Source: Chitinophagales bacterium
GTDB taxonomy: Bacteria > Bacteroidota > Bacteroidia > Chitinophagales > Chitinophagaceae
NCBI GenBank assembly: GCA_013297995.1
Contig: JAAFJB010000002.1
Span: forward strand, 1 to 64,000
Reading direction: 5' to 3'
Length of the DNA: 64,000 nucleotides
Shown here: positions 36,155-46,099 of the stretch, piece after piece
How the letters are laid out: every line of letters begins with the position of its first letter
How positions within the stretch are numbered: the stretch's first letter is position 1
Notes under the pieces: generated by a model
The model's database searches: none
The model's input: only the letters and a program-made list of their open reading frames with translations
Told to the model about the DNA's origin: nothing
Translations under genes and position numbers: made by a program

Positions 36155-36179
36155 AAAAGTGAGCGGTTTAGGGTTGAAG

Positions 36180-36599
36180 TTAAGGATTTGGGTTGATAAA
36201 TATACGACGGGTAAATTCATCCAATGCCTCCAACTCAATATGAAGTGTATCATCAGGTAATAATCCCGTTGCCATTGACGGCCATTCAATAAAACAATAG
36301 GAACCAGACTGCAATATATCTTCTATTCCGGCAGCAATGGCTTCTGCCTCATCTTTTAGCCGATACCAATCCATATGATACAATCTGCCCACTTCCTTAC
36401 TGCTGTACTCATTTACAATGGCAAAGCTGGGACTGCTAATAGATGCCTCCACCCCCAAATAAGTACATAAAGCACTTATAAACGTTGTTTTGCCAGAACC
36501 CATAGGTGCATGAAAAGCCCATATCCGCTGCTTTTTACCACTTTTCCACAAGGCTGCTGCTACTTCACCAACCTGTTCTAACTTAAAAATTGCATCCAT
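36180..36599 (-). CDS. tsaE: TsaE, tRNA t6A synthesis ATPase
   Basis: A 139-residue P-loop ATPase of the TsaB-TsaD-TsaE complex, which makes N6-threonylcarbamoyladenosine on tRNAs reading ANN codons. Walker A is APMGSGKTTF; ISSPSFAIVNEY and the DWYRL motif are family signatures, and FIEWPS is the expected late motif. The ATG at 36599 gives the normal size. It is followed by ald, 25 bp downstream. Confidence 0.94.
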   Translation of the reverse strand: MDAIFKLEQVGEVAAALWKSGKKQRIWAFHAPMGSGKTTFISALCTYLGVEASISSPSFAIVNEYSSKEVGRLYHMDWYRLKDEAEAIAAGIEDILQSGSYCFIEWPSMATGLLPDDTLHIELEALDEFTRRIFINPNP

Positions 36600-36603
36600 G
36601 CTA

Positions 36604-36611
36604 CAAAGATA
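36604..36611 (-). promoter_or_regulatory. -7 element for tsaE
   Basis: On the minus strand TATCTTTG matches TAnnTTTG and ends 4 bases before the tsaE ATG, predicting a leaderless or almost leaderless mRNA. Confidence 0.5.
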
Positions 36612-36687
36612 ATCGCAAGCTGGGGATGATAATTGCATGCTGATGAAGAAAAATGCAAACTGATCCGTTGTTGCAACATTGCTTTTG

Positions 36688-36695
36688 TAAATTTG
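36688..36695 (+). promoter_or_regulatory. -7 element for the P-type ATPase gene
   Basis: TAAATTTG matches TAnnTTTG, 28 bp upstream of the ATG at 36724 and 16 bp upstream of the ATG at 36712. Confidence 0.4.
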
Positions 36696-36723
36696 TACCA
36701 ACAGCCATCAAATGCTGCTTACT

Positions 36724-38850
36724 ATGGAGAAAGTGAATTGGAAGGTTTCGGGGATGAGTTGCACCAACTGTGCGCTTAGCATTGACAAATATTTGCATGA
36801 AAAGGGCATGACCGATGTGCGGGTGAATTTTATAGGAGGCGACCTTAGTTTTGATTTACCCGATGGAATTAACAAAAATGCTATTCAGCAAGGAATTAAT
36901 GCAATGGGGTATGAAATAAAAAATGAGGACGGATCTTCACAACCCAGTAAAAGAATATTTAAAACTCACTTACAGCGATTTATATTCTGTGCTGTTTTTA
37001 CATTACCACTGATGGTACATATGATTCCTGGCATTCATATTCATTGGCTGATGAATGCTTACGTACAACTTTTTCTTACCATTCCAGTATTGCTGCTTGG
37101 TATGGATTTTTTTGGAAGAAGTGGATTAAAAAGTCTACTCAAAGGCGTCCCCAATATGAATGTATTGGTCGCCCTAGGATCATTAGCTGCATTCGTTTAC
37201 AGCCTCTATGGTATATTCACCAATCAGGCGGCGGACTATCTTTTTTTTGAAACCACTGCCACCATTATTACCCTAGTTTTTTTAGGCAATTGGATGGAAG
37301 ACAAGTCCGTTCAACAAACCCAAATTGCATTGAATAAATTGGTTCGCTCACAGAAAACCATGGCCAATATGATTGCATATGATGCCGAAAAAATAGAGCA
37401 TATTTTTCCGGTTGAAAGTACCCATTTAAAAGTAGGTGATCTGATATTGATTAAAAGCGGCGAAGCCGTTCCGATGGATTGTAAAGTTTTATCTGGAGAT
37501 GTATCGGTAGATGAATCCATTATCACTGGTGAATCTATTCCTGTTGAGAAAAAAATGAATGACAAGCTGATTGGTGGATCTTTACTGGTAAACGGTTCTG
37601 CAAAAGCCTATGTAACAGCTATTGGAGAAGATGCGGTGCTGGGCAGTATTCTTCGATTGGTTAAAAATGCACAAACAGCAAAACCTCCCGTACAGCAAAT
37701 GGCTGATAAAATTAGCGCCGTATTCGTACCCCTTGTGATTGGCATTTCTTTACTCACTTTCTTACTTAATTTTAGCGTAGGCAACTACGGTTTTACAGAG
37801 AGCTTAATGCGGAGTATTGCGGTGCTGGTAATTGCCTGCCCTTGTGCAATGGGGCTTGCCACACCTGCCGCTATTGCAGTGGGATTGGGACGTGCAGCAA
37901 AAAATGGTATTTTATTTAAGCGCACAGAAACACTCGAAATTTTTAAAGATATTCAGCAAGTGGTTTTTGATAAAACGGGAACCCTTACTACAGGAAATTT
38001 CGCAATTGCAGGTATGGTGATGACAGAAGCGGGGCAAGCAGTGGGAGAAACCGAAATCAAAAGAATTACGTATTCACTTGAAAAATATTCCAATCATCCA
38101 CTGGCAAAAGCCATTACTAAAAACTGGAAGACCAATGATGATATCAGATGGAATAAGGTTGAAGAACACAAAGGTTTGGGTATGATGGCTACGGATAAAG
38201 AAGGCAATGAATATGCAGCAGGTTCTTATGGAATAGCAGCAGCATTTACGAGCGATGATACGCACAATATCTACCTGAAAAAAAACAATATATTATTGGG
38301 CTGGATAGATTTAATGGATGAAGTTAGACCCGAAGCGGCTGCATTAATAAAGCAGTTAAAAAGCAAAGGCATTAAAACCATTTTATTGAGTGGAGATAGG
38401 GAAGCAAAATGCAAAGCAGTGGCCATTGCCATTGGTATTGATACCATTATTGCAGAACAAAGTCCCGAACAGAAACTGCAAAAAATTAGCGCATTTTCTG
38501 CCATTACACCAACGGCAATGGTGGGTGATGGAATTAATGATGCACCTGCTTTAGCACAAGCAACAGTAGGGGTTTCATTGAGTGATGGTTCTCAGATTGC
38601 CGTGCAAACGGCTGCTGTAATATTAATCAACAATGGATTAAAAAATTTACCCCTTGCATTGGGCTTGGGCAAACATACTTATCTCACCATTCAACAGAAT
38701 TTATTTTGGGCATTGATTTATAATGTAATCGCCATTCCCATTGCTGCATTTGGATTTTTAAGTCCCCCCATTGGCGCATTGGTAATGGGTTTGAGTGATG
38801 TGGTATTGGCCATTAATTCTGTACGACTGAATTTTAAAAAAGTATTTTAG
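36724..38850 (+). CDS. Copper-type heavy-metal P1B ATPase
   Basis: A ~708-residue exporter. One N-terminal heavy-metal domain with GMSCTNCA, then membrane helices and the transport motif CPC in VIACPCAMGLATP, which marks copper/silver transport. Catalytic motifs: DKTGTLTTG (phosphorylated Asp), TGES, and GDGINDAPALAQA. The frame also allows ATG at 36712; 36724 (MEKVNWKVSGMSC) is preferred because it starts at the metal domain. No copper chaperone or regulator is adjacent. Detoxification or cuproenzyme supply are both possible. Confidence 0.92.
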   Translation: MEKVNWKVSGMSCTNCALSIDKYLHEKGMTDVRVNFIGGDLSFDLPDGINKNAIQQGINAMGYEIKNEDGSSQPSKRIFKTHLQRFIFCAVFTLPLMVHMIPGIHIHWLMNAYVQLFLTIPVLLLGMDFFGRSGLKSLLKGVPNMNVLVALGSLAAFVYSLYGIFTNQAADYLFFETTATIITLVFLGNWMEDKSVQQTQIALNKLVRSQKTMANMIAYDAEKIEHIFPVESTHLKVGDLILIKSGEAVPMDCKVLSGDVSVDESIITGESIPVEKKMNDKLIGGSLLVNGSAKAYVTAIGEDAVLGSILRLVKNAQTAKPPVQQMADKISAVFVPLVIGISLLTFLLNFSVGNYGFTESLMRSIAVLVIACPCAMGLATPAAIAVGLGRAAKNGILFKRTETLEIFKDIQQVVFDKTGTLTTGNFAIAGMVMTEAGQAVGETEIKRITYSLEKYSNHPLAKAITKNWKTNDDIRWNKVEEHKGLGMMATDKEGNEYAAGSYGIAAAFTSDDTHNIYLKKNNILLGWIDLMDEVRPEAAALIKQLKSKGIKTILLSGDREAKCKAVAIAIGIDTIIAEQSPEQKLQKISAFSAITPTAMVGDGINDAPALAQATVGVSLSDGSQIAVQTAAVILINNGLKNLPLALGLGKHTYLTIQQNLFWALIYNVIAIPIAAFGFLSPPIGALVMGLSDVVLAINSVRLNFKKVF

Positions 38851-38853
38851 CAT

Positions 38854-40758
38854 TTGCAACAACCCCTTCAAATATTAGAGCAATACTGGAAACACAAAGC
38901 ATTTCGCCCTTTACAGGAAAATATTATTCAATCTGTATTAAGCGGAAATGATACGTTGGCATTATTGCCTACGGGTGGCGGTAAATCTATTTGCTTTCAG
39001 GTGCCAGCCATGATGATGGAAGGATTGTGCTTAGTGGTTAGTCCGCTCATTGCCCTTATGCGCGACCAAGTGGAGCACCTAAAATTAAAAGGGATTCATG
39101 CCGTAGCATTACATAGTGGACTGAGTTGGTTTGAAGTAAAAAAAATATTATTGGATGCGGCAGATGGCGAATATAAATTTCTTTACTGCTCACCTGAGCG
39201 GCTAGAGAGCAAACTTTTTATGGACTATCTGCCATTATTATCCATTCGTTTGTTGGTAATAGATGAAGCGCATTGCATATCGCAGTGGGGATACGATTTC
39301 AGACCCCCTTATTTGCGTATTGCTGCAACGCGTAAGCAGTTGAAAAATATTACCATCATTGCACTTACTGCTTCTGCAACGCCTCAGGTTCAAGAAGATA
39401 TTATCAGCAAGCTAACACTGAAGCAGACCGCTGTTTTCAGGCAATCATTTGAAAGACCCAATATTTCATACAGCAGCTTTTTAGTGGATAGTAAGATTCA
39501 TAAAATACTGAAGATACTTACCAATGTAGGCGGCAGCAGTATTGTATATTGCAATACCAGAAAGCAAACCAAAAAAATAGCAGAAGCCTTACAATTGCAG
39601 GGTATCTCGGCAGATTATTATCATGCAGGATTAGCGCAAGAACTAAGGGCATCTAAACAAAATGCATGGATTCAAAATAAAACAAGGGTGATGGTTTGTA
39701 CCAATGCATTTGGTATGGGCATTGACAAACCAGATGTAAGAACCGTAATTCACCATGATATACCCGACTGTATAGAAAATTATTACCAAGAAGCGGGCAG
39801 AGCTGGCAGGGATGAAAAAAAATCCTTTGCCGTATTATTGTATGAGCAGAAAGATTTGGTTGAATTGACGCATCAATCAGATAAAAAATTTCCGCCAATA
39901 CCAGTTATCAAACAAGTATACCAGTCAATCGCAGATTATTTGCAGATTCCGGTAGGCAGTGGCGAAGGCAATTACTACGATATAGATTTTACAATATTCA
40001 TTCAGCATTTTAAACTAGAACCGCTATTGGTGATGAATGTATTAAGGGTATTGGAACAGGAAGGTCATGTACAATTTAATGAACAGATTTTTTTACCTAC
40101 CCAAGTAAGTTTTAGTATTAATAGAGAAGGCTTACAATTATTTGAGACCGCTTTTCCGGAGCTAGAACTTCTGATAAAAGCACTGCTAAGAACTTATGAG
40201 GGAATTTTTGACAATCGCGTTTCGGTGTACGAACAAAATTTAGCAAAAATTTGCAGGTTAACACTTGAAATGGTTGTCGAGCAGTTAAAAAAATTATTCC
40301 TGCATGGTATTATTGAATATATGCCCAAAAAAGAAACCCCACAGTTGTATTTTTTGTTGAATAGAGCACCCGCAGCGCATTTAGCCATAAAGCAAGATGC
40401 CTATTTAGCACGAAAAAGAAAATATGAAGAGCGAATACAGCAGATGATTGCTTATGCTACTGAATCAGATGAATGCAGCAGTAAATTTATTTCCAACTAT
40501 TTTGGAGACAGCCATGTAAAAAATTGTGGCGTATGCAACCATTGCCTTCAAGCAAAAAGAAAAGCAATAACGGAGCAGGAATTTAAAGCCATCGTAAATT
40601 CGTTGAAACAGCAGGGAGAAAAAGATATAGACCTACAACAGTTTATTCATTTGAATGCTGTTTATTCTAAAGAAAAAATATGGACGGTACTGAATTGTTT
40701 ACAGTCTGAACTCAAAATTAGTATTACAGAATCTAAAAAAATAAACTGGTCTTTATAA
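38854..40758 (+). CDS. recQ: RecQ DNA helicase
   Basis: A 634-residue ATP-dependent 3'-5' DNA helicase for recombination and fork repair. Motifs: Walker A LLPTGGGKS, DEAH box VIDEAHCISQWGYDFR with the RecQ aromatic-rich loop, and motif VI QEAGRAGRD. The zinc-binding region ends CGVCNHCLQ with an upstream Cys in DECSSKF. The C-terminal HRDC domain of E. coli RecQ is absent. The TTG at 38854 is the start, 3 bp after the ATPase gene, so both may be co-transcribed. Confidence 0.94.
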   Translation: MQQPLQILEQYWKHKAFRPLQENIIQSVLSGNDTLALLPTGGGKSICFQVPAMMMEGLCLVVSPLIALMRDQVEHLKLKGIHAVALHSGLSWFEVKKILLDAADGEYKFLYCSPERLESKLFMDYLPLLSIRLLVIDEAHCISQWGYDFRPPYLRIAATRKQLKNITIIALTASATPQVQEDIISKLTLKQTAVFRQSFERPNISYSSFLVDSKIHKILKILTNVGGSSIVYCNTRKQTKKIAEALQLQGISADYYHAGLAQELRASKQNAWIQNKTRVMVCTNAFGMGIDKPDVRTVIHHDIPDCIENYYQEAGRAGRDEKKSFAVLLYEQKDLVELTHQSDKKFPPIPVIKQVYQSIADYLQIPVGSGEGNYYDIDFTIFIQHFKLEPLLVMNVLRVLEQEGHVQFNEQIFLPTQVSFSINREGLQLFETAFPELELLIKALLRTYEGIFDNRVSVYEQNLAKICRLTLEMVVEQLKKLFLHGIIEYMPKKETPQLYFLLNRAPAAHLAIKQDAYLARKRKYEERIQQMIAYATESDECSSKFISNYFGDSHVKNCGVCNHCLQAKRKAITEQEFKAIVNSLKQQGEKDIDLQQFIHLNAVYSKEKIWTVLNCLQSELKISITESKKINWSL

Positions 40759-40763
40759 AATGG

Positions 40764-42311
40764 TTAACGAGTTCTTCTACCCGAAGCTCTTCCACCCAAG
40801 CCGAGCGCACCCAGTAAACTACGGGTGATAATACTGGCGGCAGTTCTACCTACTTGCTTCACAACAGGATTGTCAAAAAAACCGGGTTCTTTTTTAGCCA
40901 CTTTTTCGGCTTTTTCTTCAGCAACTTCTTCGGCTTGCTTCATTGATTTTTCTTGGGCAGCTTCTAATTTAGCGGTAAGCATTTCATACGCACTTTCCGT
41001 ATCAATAACTTGGTTGTATTTGGCAACCATTTTGCTTTTATCAGTAAGCGTATCAATTTCATCTTCACTTAAAATATCCATTCTACTTTGTGGTGGATTC
41101 AGCATGGTATGAATAAGTGGGGTGGGAATACCTTTTTCATTCAGCAAGGTCACCAATGCCTCCCCAATACCAAGCTGGGTAAGCAATTCATCGGTTTGAT
41201 AAAATGTGGAGACGGGAAAATTTTCAGCAGCCTGTTTAATGGTTTTCCTATCAGCCGCAGTAAAAGCACGCAGCGCGTGTTGAATTTTTAGGCCGAGTTG
41301 ACTCAATATAGAAGCTGGAATATCCTGAGGGTTTTGTGTACAGAAAAAAATACCAACTCCTTTAGAGCGAATTAATTTAACTACGGTTTCAAGTTGTTGT
41401 AATAGGGCATCGGATGCTTCTTGAAAAATAAGGTGGGCTTCGTCAATAAATAAAATCAGCTTGGGTTTATCAAGGTCGCCTTCTTCGGGGCAAGTAGCAT
41501 AAAGTTCAGCCAATAGCTGCAACATAAAAGTAGAGAAAAGCTTGGGCTTGTCTTGCATATCGGTAACACGCAAAATATTAATGATACCTCGGCCATCATC
41601 GCTGATGCGCATGAGATCGTCAATTTCAAAACTTTTTTCACCAAAGAAAGTGTCGGCACCTTGTTGTTGCAGTTCAATTACTTTGCGCAAGATAGTACCT
41701 GTGGAAGTGGTAGAAATTTTACCATAATTTTTTTCCATCTCTGCTTTTCCTTCTGCGCCAATAAATTGGAGAACCTTAATAAAATCTTTAAGATCAAGCA
41801 AGGGCATTGCAGTATCATCACAGTATTTAAAAATCATAGCAACCAAACCACCTTGGGTATCGTTAAGACCTAAAATTTTACTGAGCAGCACAGGACCAAA
41901 TTCACTAACGGTGGCACGGAGCTTAACACCTTTGCCGTTATTGAGCGTCATGAGTTCAACCGGGTAAGCATCGGGCTTCCAGTTGATACCAATTTTGGCA
42001 ACACGTTCATTTATTTTATCGTTGGGAGTGCCAGCGGCGGCAATACCGCTGAGATCGCCCTTAATGTCCATCAACAATACAGGAACGCTATTATTGCTGA
42101 GGCATTCACTCAACATTTGAAGGGTTTTGGTTTTACCCGTACCCGTAGCACCCGCAATTAAACCGTGGCGATTCATGGTTTTAAGTGGAATAAAAATATC
42201 GGCGCCACTCACCACATTGCCATTGAATACACCAGCACCAATTTTAACGTGTTCACCTTTAAAACTGTAACCATTGTTAACGGCCTGTAAAAATTGTTCA
42301 GTACTGATCAT
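40764..42311 (-). CDS. HerA-like ATPase (DUF853)
   Basis: A 515-residue FtsK/HerA-type ATPase of the DUF853 family. Walker A is GATGTGKTKT (about residue 54) and Walker B LILFIDEAHLIF. The C-terminal ~80 residues form a charged coiled coil (AAQEKSMKQAEEVAEEKAEK) and a Gly/Arg-rich tail. Related HerA proteins are DNA translocases, but the cellular role of DUF853 proteins is not established. It converges with recQ, leaving only 5 bp between stops. Confidence 0.88.
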   Translation of the reverse strand: MISTEQFLQAVNNGYSFKGEHVKIGAGVFNGNVVSGADIFIPLKTMNRHGLIAGATGTGKTKTLQMLSECLSNNSVPVLLMDIKGDLSGIAAAGTPNDKINERVAKIGINWKPDAYPVELMTLNNGKGVKLRATVSEFGPVLLSKILGLNDTQGGLVAMIFKYCDDTAMPLLDLKDFIKVLQFIGAEGKAEMEKNYGKISTTSTGTILRKVIELQQQGADTFFGEKSFEIDDLMRISDDGRGIINILRVTDMQDKPKLFSTFMLQLLAELYATCPEEGDLDKPKLILFIDEAHLIFQEASDALLQQLETVVKLIRSKGVGIFFCTQNPQDIPASILSQLGLKIQHALRAFTAADRKTIKQAAENFPVSTFYQTDELLTQLGIGEALVTLLNEKGIPTPLIHTMLNPPQSRMDILSEDEIDTLTDKSKMVAKYNQVIDTESAYEMLTAKLEAAQEKSMKQAEEVAEEKAEKVAKKEPGFFDNPVVKQVGRTAASIITRSLLGALGLGGRASGRRTR

Positions 42312-42526
42312 ATAACGGTATTTAATGCAAAATAGTAAAAGCTAGTAAATTGAGAAATTATTTTATTCAATACTATTTTATTGTTTATCAATAATTATTT
42401 ATAATATTGTGATATTATTTACAGTTTTTTGGTTGCAAAAGAAACCCAAAGAAATAGACTGTTGAAATGAACTATAAAATTTGCCATTTACCAAGGAGTG
42501 AATGAGCAAAAAAAAATAAATTACCC

Positions 42527-43171
42527 ATGAAAAGCAAAAGAACAACTCAATTGGTATGGGCACTAAAGCTTTGCTTTGTGCTTTTTTTAGTAGAAGGAAT
42601 TATAATGATTGGCACAGATATGGCACAAGGATTTAAAGATGGGTGGAATGAATCTAGGAATACTGATGATTTATACCCTTCTGAGGATTTTTTATCCTTT
42701 AAAAAAATTAAAAAAGCCACGATGGCAGAAAATGACCACTATAGAATCACGGGGATTTCTCAAGTAATTGTTCAGCAAAAAAAAACGCCGCTACATTCCT
42801 TCCAAAAATTCATTATAATGTGTTTGCAATTTGTATTTGCAATTATAGCATGTGCTTACACCATTAGAGTTTTAAAATATGGATATAAATTCATCAAAGA
42901 ATTTGATCTAGAGAAAGCATTTGATTTAGATGTAGCATTAAACTTAAACAAAACTGGTATTTCAATATTAGTTTTATCATTTGCTGTATTTTTATCCTCA
43001 GTGGTTAAAGCATTGAATCAATACTTTTTTATGCAGTTTCCGGGTTATGCTTTTGAGTATGATATTGAATGGCCTTTTGAAACAATTTTATTTGGAGTAC
43101 TATTGCTTATTACCTCCGCCTTACTGAAAAACAACCTATCATTAAAAGCAGAGCAAGACCTAATAATTTAA
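42527..43171 (+). CDS. DUF2975 membrane protein
   Basis: A 214-residue protein with four membrane segments (about 13-31, 100-118, 145-163, 182-200), a layout and partner gene typical of DUF2975 (YoaS-like). These proteins are usually encoded directly before a small Xre regulator, as here with a 1-bp gap. The role is unknown. A short ORF reading MSKKK-stop (42502-42519) lies upstream behind an AAGGAG sequence, the clearest Shine-Dalgarno in this area; it may be chance. Confidence 0.8.
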   Translation: MKSKRTTQLVWALKLCFVLFLVEGIIMIGTDMAQGFKDGWNESRNTDDLYPSEDFLSFKKIKKATMAENDHYRITGISQVIVQQKKTPLHSFQKFIIMCLQFVFAIIACAYTIRVLKYGYKFIKEFDLEKAFDLDVALNLNKTGISILVLSFAVFLSSVVKALNQYFFMQFPGYAFEYDIEWPFETILFGVLLLITSALLKNNLSLKAEQDLII

Positions 43172-43172
43172 C

Positions 43173-43400
43173 ATGCCAATAGTTGTAAACCTCGATATCA
43201 TGGTTGCTCGCCGAAAAATAAGTTTAACTGAGCTAAGTGAAAGAGTAGGAATTACCATTGCCAATTTGAGCATCTTAAAGAGTGGGAAAGCCAAAGCAGT
43301 TCGATTTTCTACCCTTGAAGATATATATATTGCATTGCAATGCTAGCCAGGTGATATTCTGGCTTATATGAATGTGATAGATTACAAAAAATTAATGTGA
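43173..43400 (+). pseudogene. Xre-family regulator interrupted by an amber codon
   Basis: A small helix-turn-helix protein of the YozG type: MPIVVNLDIMVARRKISLTELSERVGITIANLSILKSGKAKAVRFSTL. After IALQC a TAG stop occurs at 43344-43346, and the same frame continues PGDILAYMN to a TGA at 43398. The family normally reads C-Q-P-G-D-I-L at this point, so TAG stands exactly where CAG (Gln) is expected: a one-base nonsense change. The shortened 57-residue product keeps the full HTH core but loses the last ~18 residues. It may therefore still be functional. A sequencing error is possible. Confidence 0.8.
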
Positions 43401-43503
43401 ATATAGACCACAATAACCTCTCAGCTATATTTAACAAAAAATTGCACTTCAATCTACTTAGTTTACAAGTAAATTATAGTTATTGCATATAAAATATAGT
43501 GCT

Positions 43504-44202
43504 ATGGACGATAAGAAACAATATAAAATTCTTCTTTGTGAAGATGATACTAACCTGGGAATGGTATTAAAAAATTATTTAGAACTAAATGAATACGATG
43601 TAATTTTAGAAAGAGATGGCCGCCTAGGCCTCGCTGCTTTCCAAAGAGAAAAGTTTGACATTTGCTTGCTAGATGTAATGATGCCCAATATGGATGGTTT
43701 TACCTTAGCCGAAGAAATTCGGGATATTGATCCAGATGTACCCCTGTTTTTCTTGAGTGCGAAAACCATGAAAGATGATATTATTCAAGGTTATAAATTG
43801 GGAGCAGACGACTATATTACCAAACCTTTTGATAGTGAAGTATTGCTGCTAAAAATAAAAGCCATTCTTAAGCGAAATGAAGAAGAAAATAGAATCAACG
43901 ATAATATTGAGTTTGATTTGGGCAGCTATCACTTCAACCCTAAACTAAGGGAATTAAAGAAAGGTGATACAATGCAAACACTTTCTCCAAAAGAAAATGA
44001 GTTGTTGAAAATGTTGGCCGAACACAAAAACGATTTACTGCCCCGTGAACGTGCACTTAAAAAAATCTGGGGCAGCGATACCTATTTCAACGGTCGCAGC
44101 ATGGATGTATATATTGCCAAGCTTCGCAAGTACCTTAAAGAAGATACCAATATTGAAATTGTAAATATTCACGGCAACGGATTTAGATTGGTGGCTTCTT
44201 AA
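43504..44202 (+). CDS. OmpR/RprY-type response regulator
   Basis: A 232-residue transcription regulator: receiver domain with phosphoacceptor Asp in [12 protein letters not shown], acidic EDD pair and K in TKPFDSE, then an OmpR-type winged helix (about 125-232) with [16 protein letters not shown] and YIAKLRKYL. The pattern is close to RprY of Bacteroidota. No kinase gene is adjacent. The ATG at 43504 ([12 protein letters not shown]) was chosen over the upstream TTG. Its stop overlaps that of ruvB. Confidence 0.9.
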   Translation: MDDKKQYKILLCEDDTNLGMVLKNYLELNEYDVILERDGRLGLAAFQREKFDICLLDVMMPNMDGFTLAEEIRDIDPDVPLFFLSAKTMKDDIIQGYKLGADDYITKPFDSEVLLLKIKAILKRNEEENRINDNIEFDLGSYHFNPKLRELKKGDTMQTLSPKENELLKMLAEHKNDLLPRERALKKIWGSDTYFNGRSMDVYIAKLRKYLKEDTNIEIVNIHGNGFRLVAS

Positions 44203-45233
44203 CTACCAAACAATTCACCCGCTTCACCACGTTTCATTACTACCCCGAGATGATTATAGGCTTTCAATGTAGCTTCTCTTCCTCTCGGGGTTCTTTGTAA
44301 AAATCCCTCCTGAATTAAGAATGGTTCATACACTTCCTCAATGGTTCCGGGCTCCTCACCTACCGCTGTTGCAATGGTAGTAATACCCACAGGCCCTCCT
44401 TTGAATTTTCCGATGATGGCCGATAAAATACGATTGTCCATCTCATCCAATCCATAAGCATCTACATTCAATGCCTTTAATGCGTGTTCTGTAATACCTA
44501 TATCAATGTTTCCATCATTCAGCACCTGTGCAAAATCTCTTACCCTTCTCAACAATCCATTGGCAATACGGGGTGTACCTCTGCTTCTTCCTGCTATCTC
44601 TTTTGCTGCATCTTTGGTGATAGACGTACCTAATATGCCAGCACTTCTTTCTATTATTTTCTGTAATACAGTTGCGGTGTAATATTCCAGTCGCGATTTA
44701 ATTCCAAACCTCGATAATAATGGTGCTGTCAACAATCCACTTCTGGTTGTTGCCCCTACCAAGGTAAATGGATTTAGATTTATTTGAATACTACGGGCAT
44801 TAGGGCCTGTATCAATCATAATATCAATTTTAAAATCTTCCATAGCCGCATACAAATACTCTTCTACCACCGTACTCAACCTATGAATCTCATCTATAAA
44901 TAACACATCATTGGTCTGTAGATTGGTGAGTAAACCGGCTAAATCTCCTGGCTTCTCTATTACGGGACCCGAAGTTTCTTTAATACTTACGCCCAATTCA
45001 TTGGCTACAATGCGACTTAAAGTGGTTTTTCCCAACCCAGGTGGGCCATGAAATAAAATATGATCCAAAGCCTCGCCCCTAAGTTTGGCGGCTTTTATAA
45101 AAATCACTAGGTTTTCCACCAACTGTGGCTGTCCCGAAAAATCATCTATTTCTTTGGGACGGATGGTATTCTCAAACTCCTTTTCAACAGGATTGAGTGC
45201 ATTTGTTTCACTATTTAGGCTATCATTCGGCAT
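44199..45233 (-). CDS. ruvB: Holliday junction helicase RuvB
   Basis: A 344-residue AAA+ motor driving branch migration with RuvA and RuvC. Walker [13 protein letters not shown], Walker [11 protein letters not shown], sensor 1 GATTRSG, and the arginine finger region [12 protein letters not shown]. The C-terminal winged helix ends FLQRTPRGR. The ATG at 45233 (MPNDSLNSE) was chosen; 45251 is only a TTG. The stop TAA overlaps that of the response regulator: the two genes converge on the shared bases TTAA. Confidence 0.97.
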   Translation of the reverse strand: MPNDSLNSETNALNPVEKEFENTIRPKEIDDFSGQPQLVENLVIFIKAAKLRGEALDHILFHGPPGLGKTTLSRIVANELGVSIKETSGPVIEKPGDLAGLLTNLQTNDVLFIDEIHRLSTVVEEYLYAAMEDFKIDIMIDTGPNARSIQINLNPFTLVGATTRSGLLTAPLLSRFGIKSRLEYYTATVLQKIIERSAGILGTSITKDAAKEIAGRSRGTPRIANGLLRRVRDFAQVLNDGNIDIGITEHALKALNVDAYGLDEMDNRILSAIIGKFKGGPVGITTIATAVGEEPGTIEEVYEPFLIQEGFLQRTPRGREATLKAYNHLGVVMKRGEAGELFGS

Positions 45234-45264
45234 AACTCTTCGAAAATACAAAAAAAGCAGTCCC

Positions 45265-45272
45265 TATCTTTG
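45265..45272 (+). promoter_or_regulatory. -7 element for the TIP30-like gene
   Basis: TATCTTTG matches TAnnTTTG and ends 14 bp before the ATG at 45287. Confidence 0.5.
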
Positions 45273-45286
45273 GTAAAATTTAAAGT

Positions 45287-45952
45287 ATGGCTCAAAGAAA
45301 AGCTTTGCTCTTGGGTGCAACGGGACTCACAGGTGGTTTTTTATTAGATGAATTATTGAATAGTGAGGTTTACAGTCAAGTTACTATTTACGTTCGCAAT
45401 TCTACTGGCAAAACCCACCCCAAGCTGGTAGAGCAATTGGTAGATTTCAATACCCTGCAAACCTGGGTGGAGGCCGACGATGTTTTTTGTTGCCTTGGTG
45501 CCACCATAAAAACCGTGAAAACCAAAGAGGCTTTTGCAAAAATTGATCTGATTGCCCCCCTTCATATTGCTAAACTTCAGCTTGATGCGGGTAGCAAACG
45601 TTTTTTAGTGATGAGTGCAGCAGGCGCAGACGCAAAGTCTAGTGTTTTTTATAATAAAATAAAGGGGCAGCTTGAGCAGGGACTAAAAAAATTAAATTAT
45701 CCATCGCTTTATATTTTTCAGCCATCGTTTATTTTGGGACAAAGAAAGGAAAGAAGAAAGTTGGAAGAATTTGGCATTTCAATTGCAAAATTTGTGACAC
45801 CTATCCTGAAAGGTAAATTTAAAAAATACTTGCCAGTCACAGCGAATGCCATTGCAAGATCTATGTTACATTTTGCCAAGAATGCCAATATTGGCGCGCA
45901 TACTATTCCTTCGGATAGTATAAAAAAATGGGAGAAATTGGTGACGGAATGA
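45287..45952 (+). CDS. NAD(P)-binding oxidoreductase, TIP30/HTATIP2-like
   Basis: A 221-residue atypical short-chain dehydrogenase. The nucleotide-binding motif is LLGATGLTGGFLL. DVFCCLGATIKTVKTKEAF and SAAGADAKSSVFYNKIKGQLE (with the Y-x3-K pair) match the HTATIP2-like family. Substrate unknown. It is divergent from ruvB with 53 bp between start codons. Confidence 0.85.
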   Translation: MAQRKALLLGATGLTGGFLLDELLNSEVYSQVTIYVRNSTGKTHPKLVEQLVDFNTLQTWVEADDVFCCLGATIKTVKTKEAFAKIDLIAPLHIAKLQLDAGSKRFLVMSAAGADAKSSVFYNKIKGQLEQGLKKLNYPSLYIFQPSFILGQRKERRKLEEFGISIAKFVTPILKGKFKKYLPVTANAIARSMLHFAKNANIGAHTIPSDSIKKWEKLVTE

Positions 45953-46099
45953 TAACGAATTGAAACCAAATATCAGGTGCGAAGTTTTAATTTATAGGAA
46001 GCTTTCAATTTATTAAAACGGCATCCCCCTATGCTTAAAATTGTACCCATAAATCAATCCTGCTTTGGCATATAATTTGCTATGATTTAAAAAAAATGT

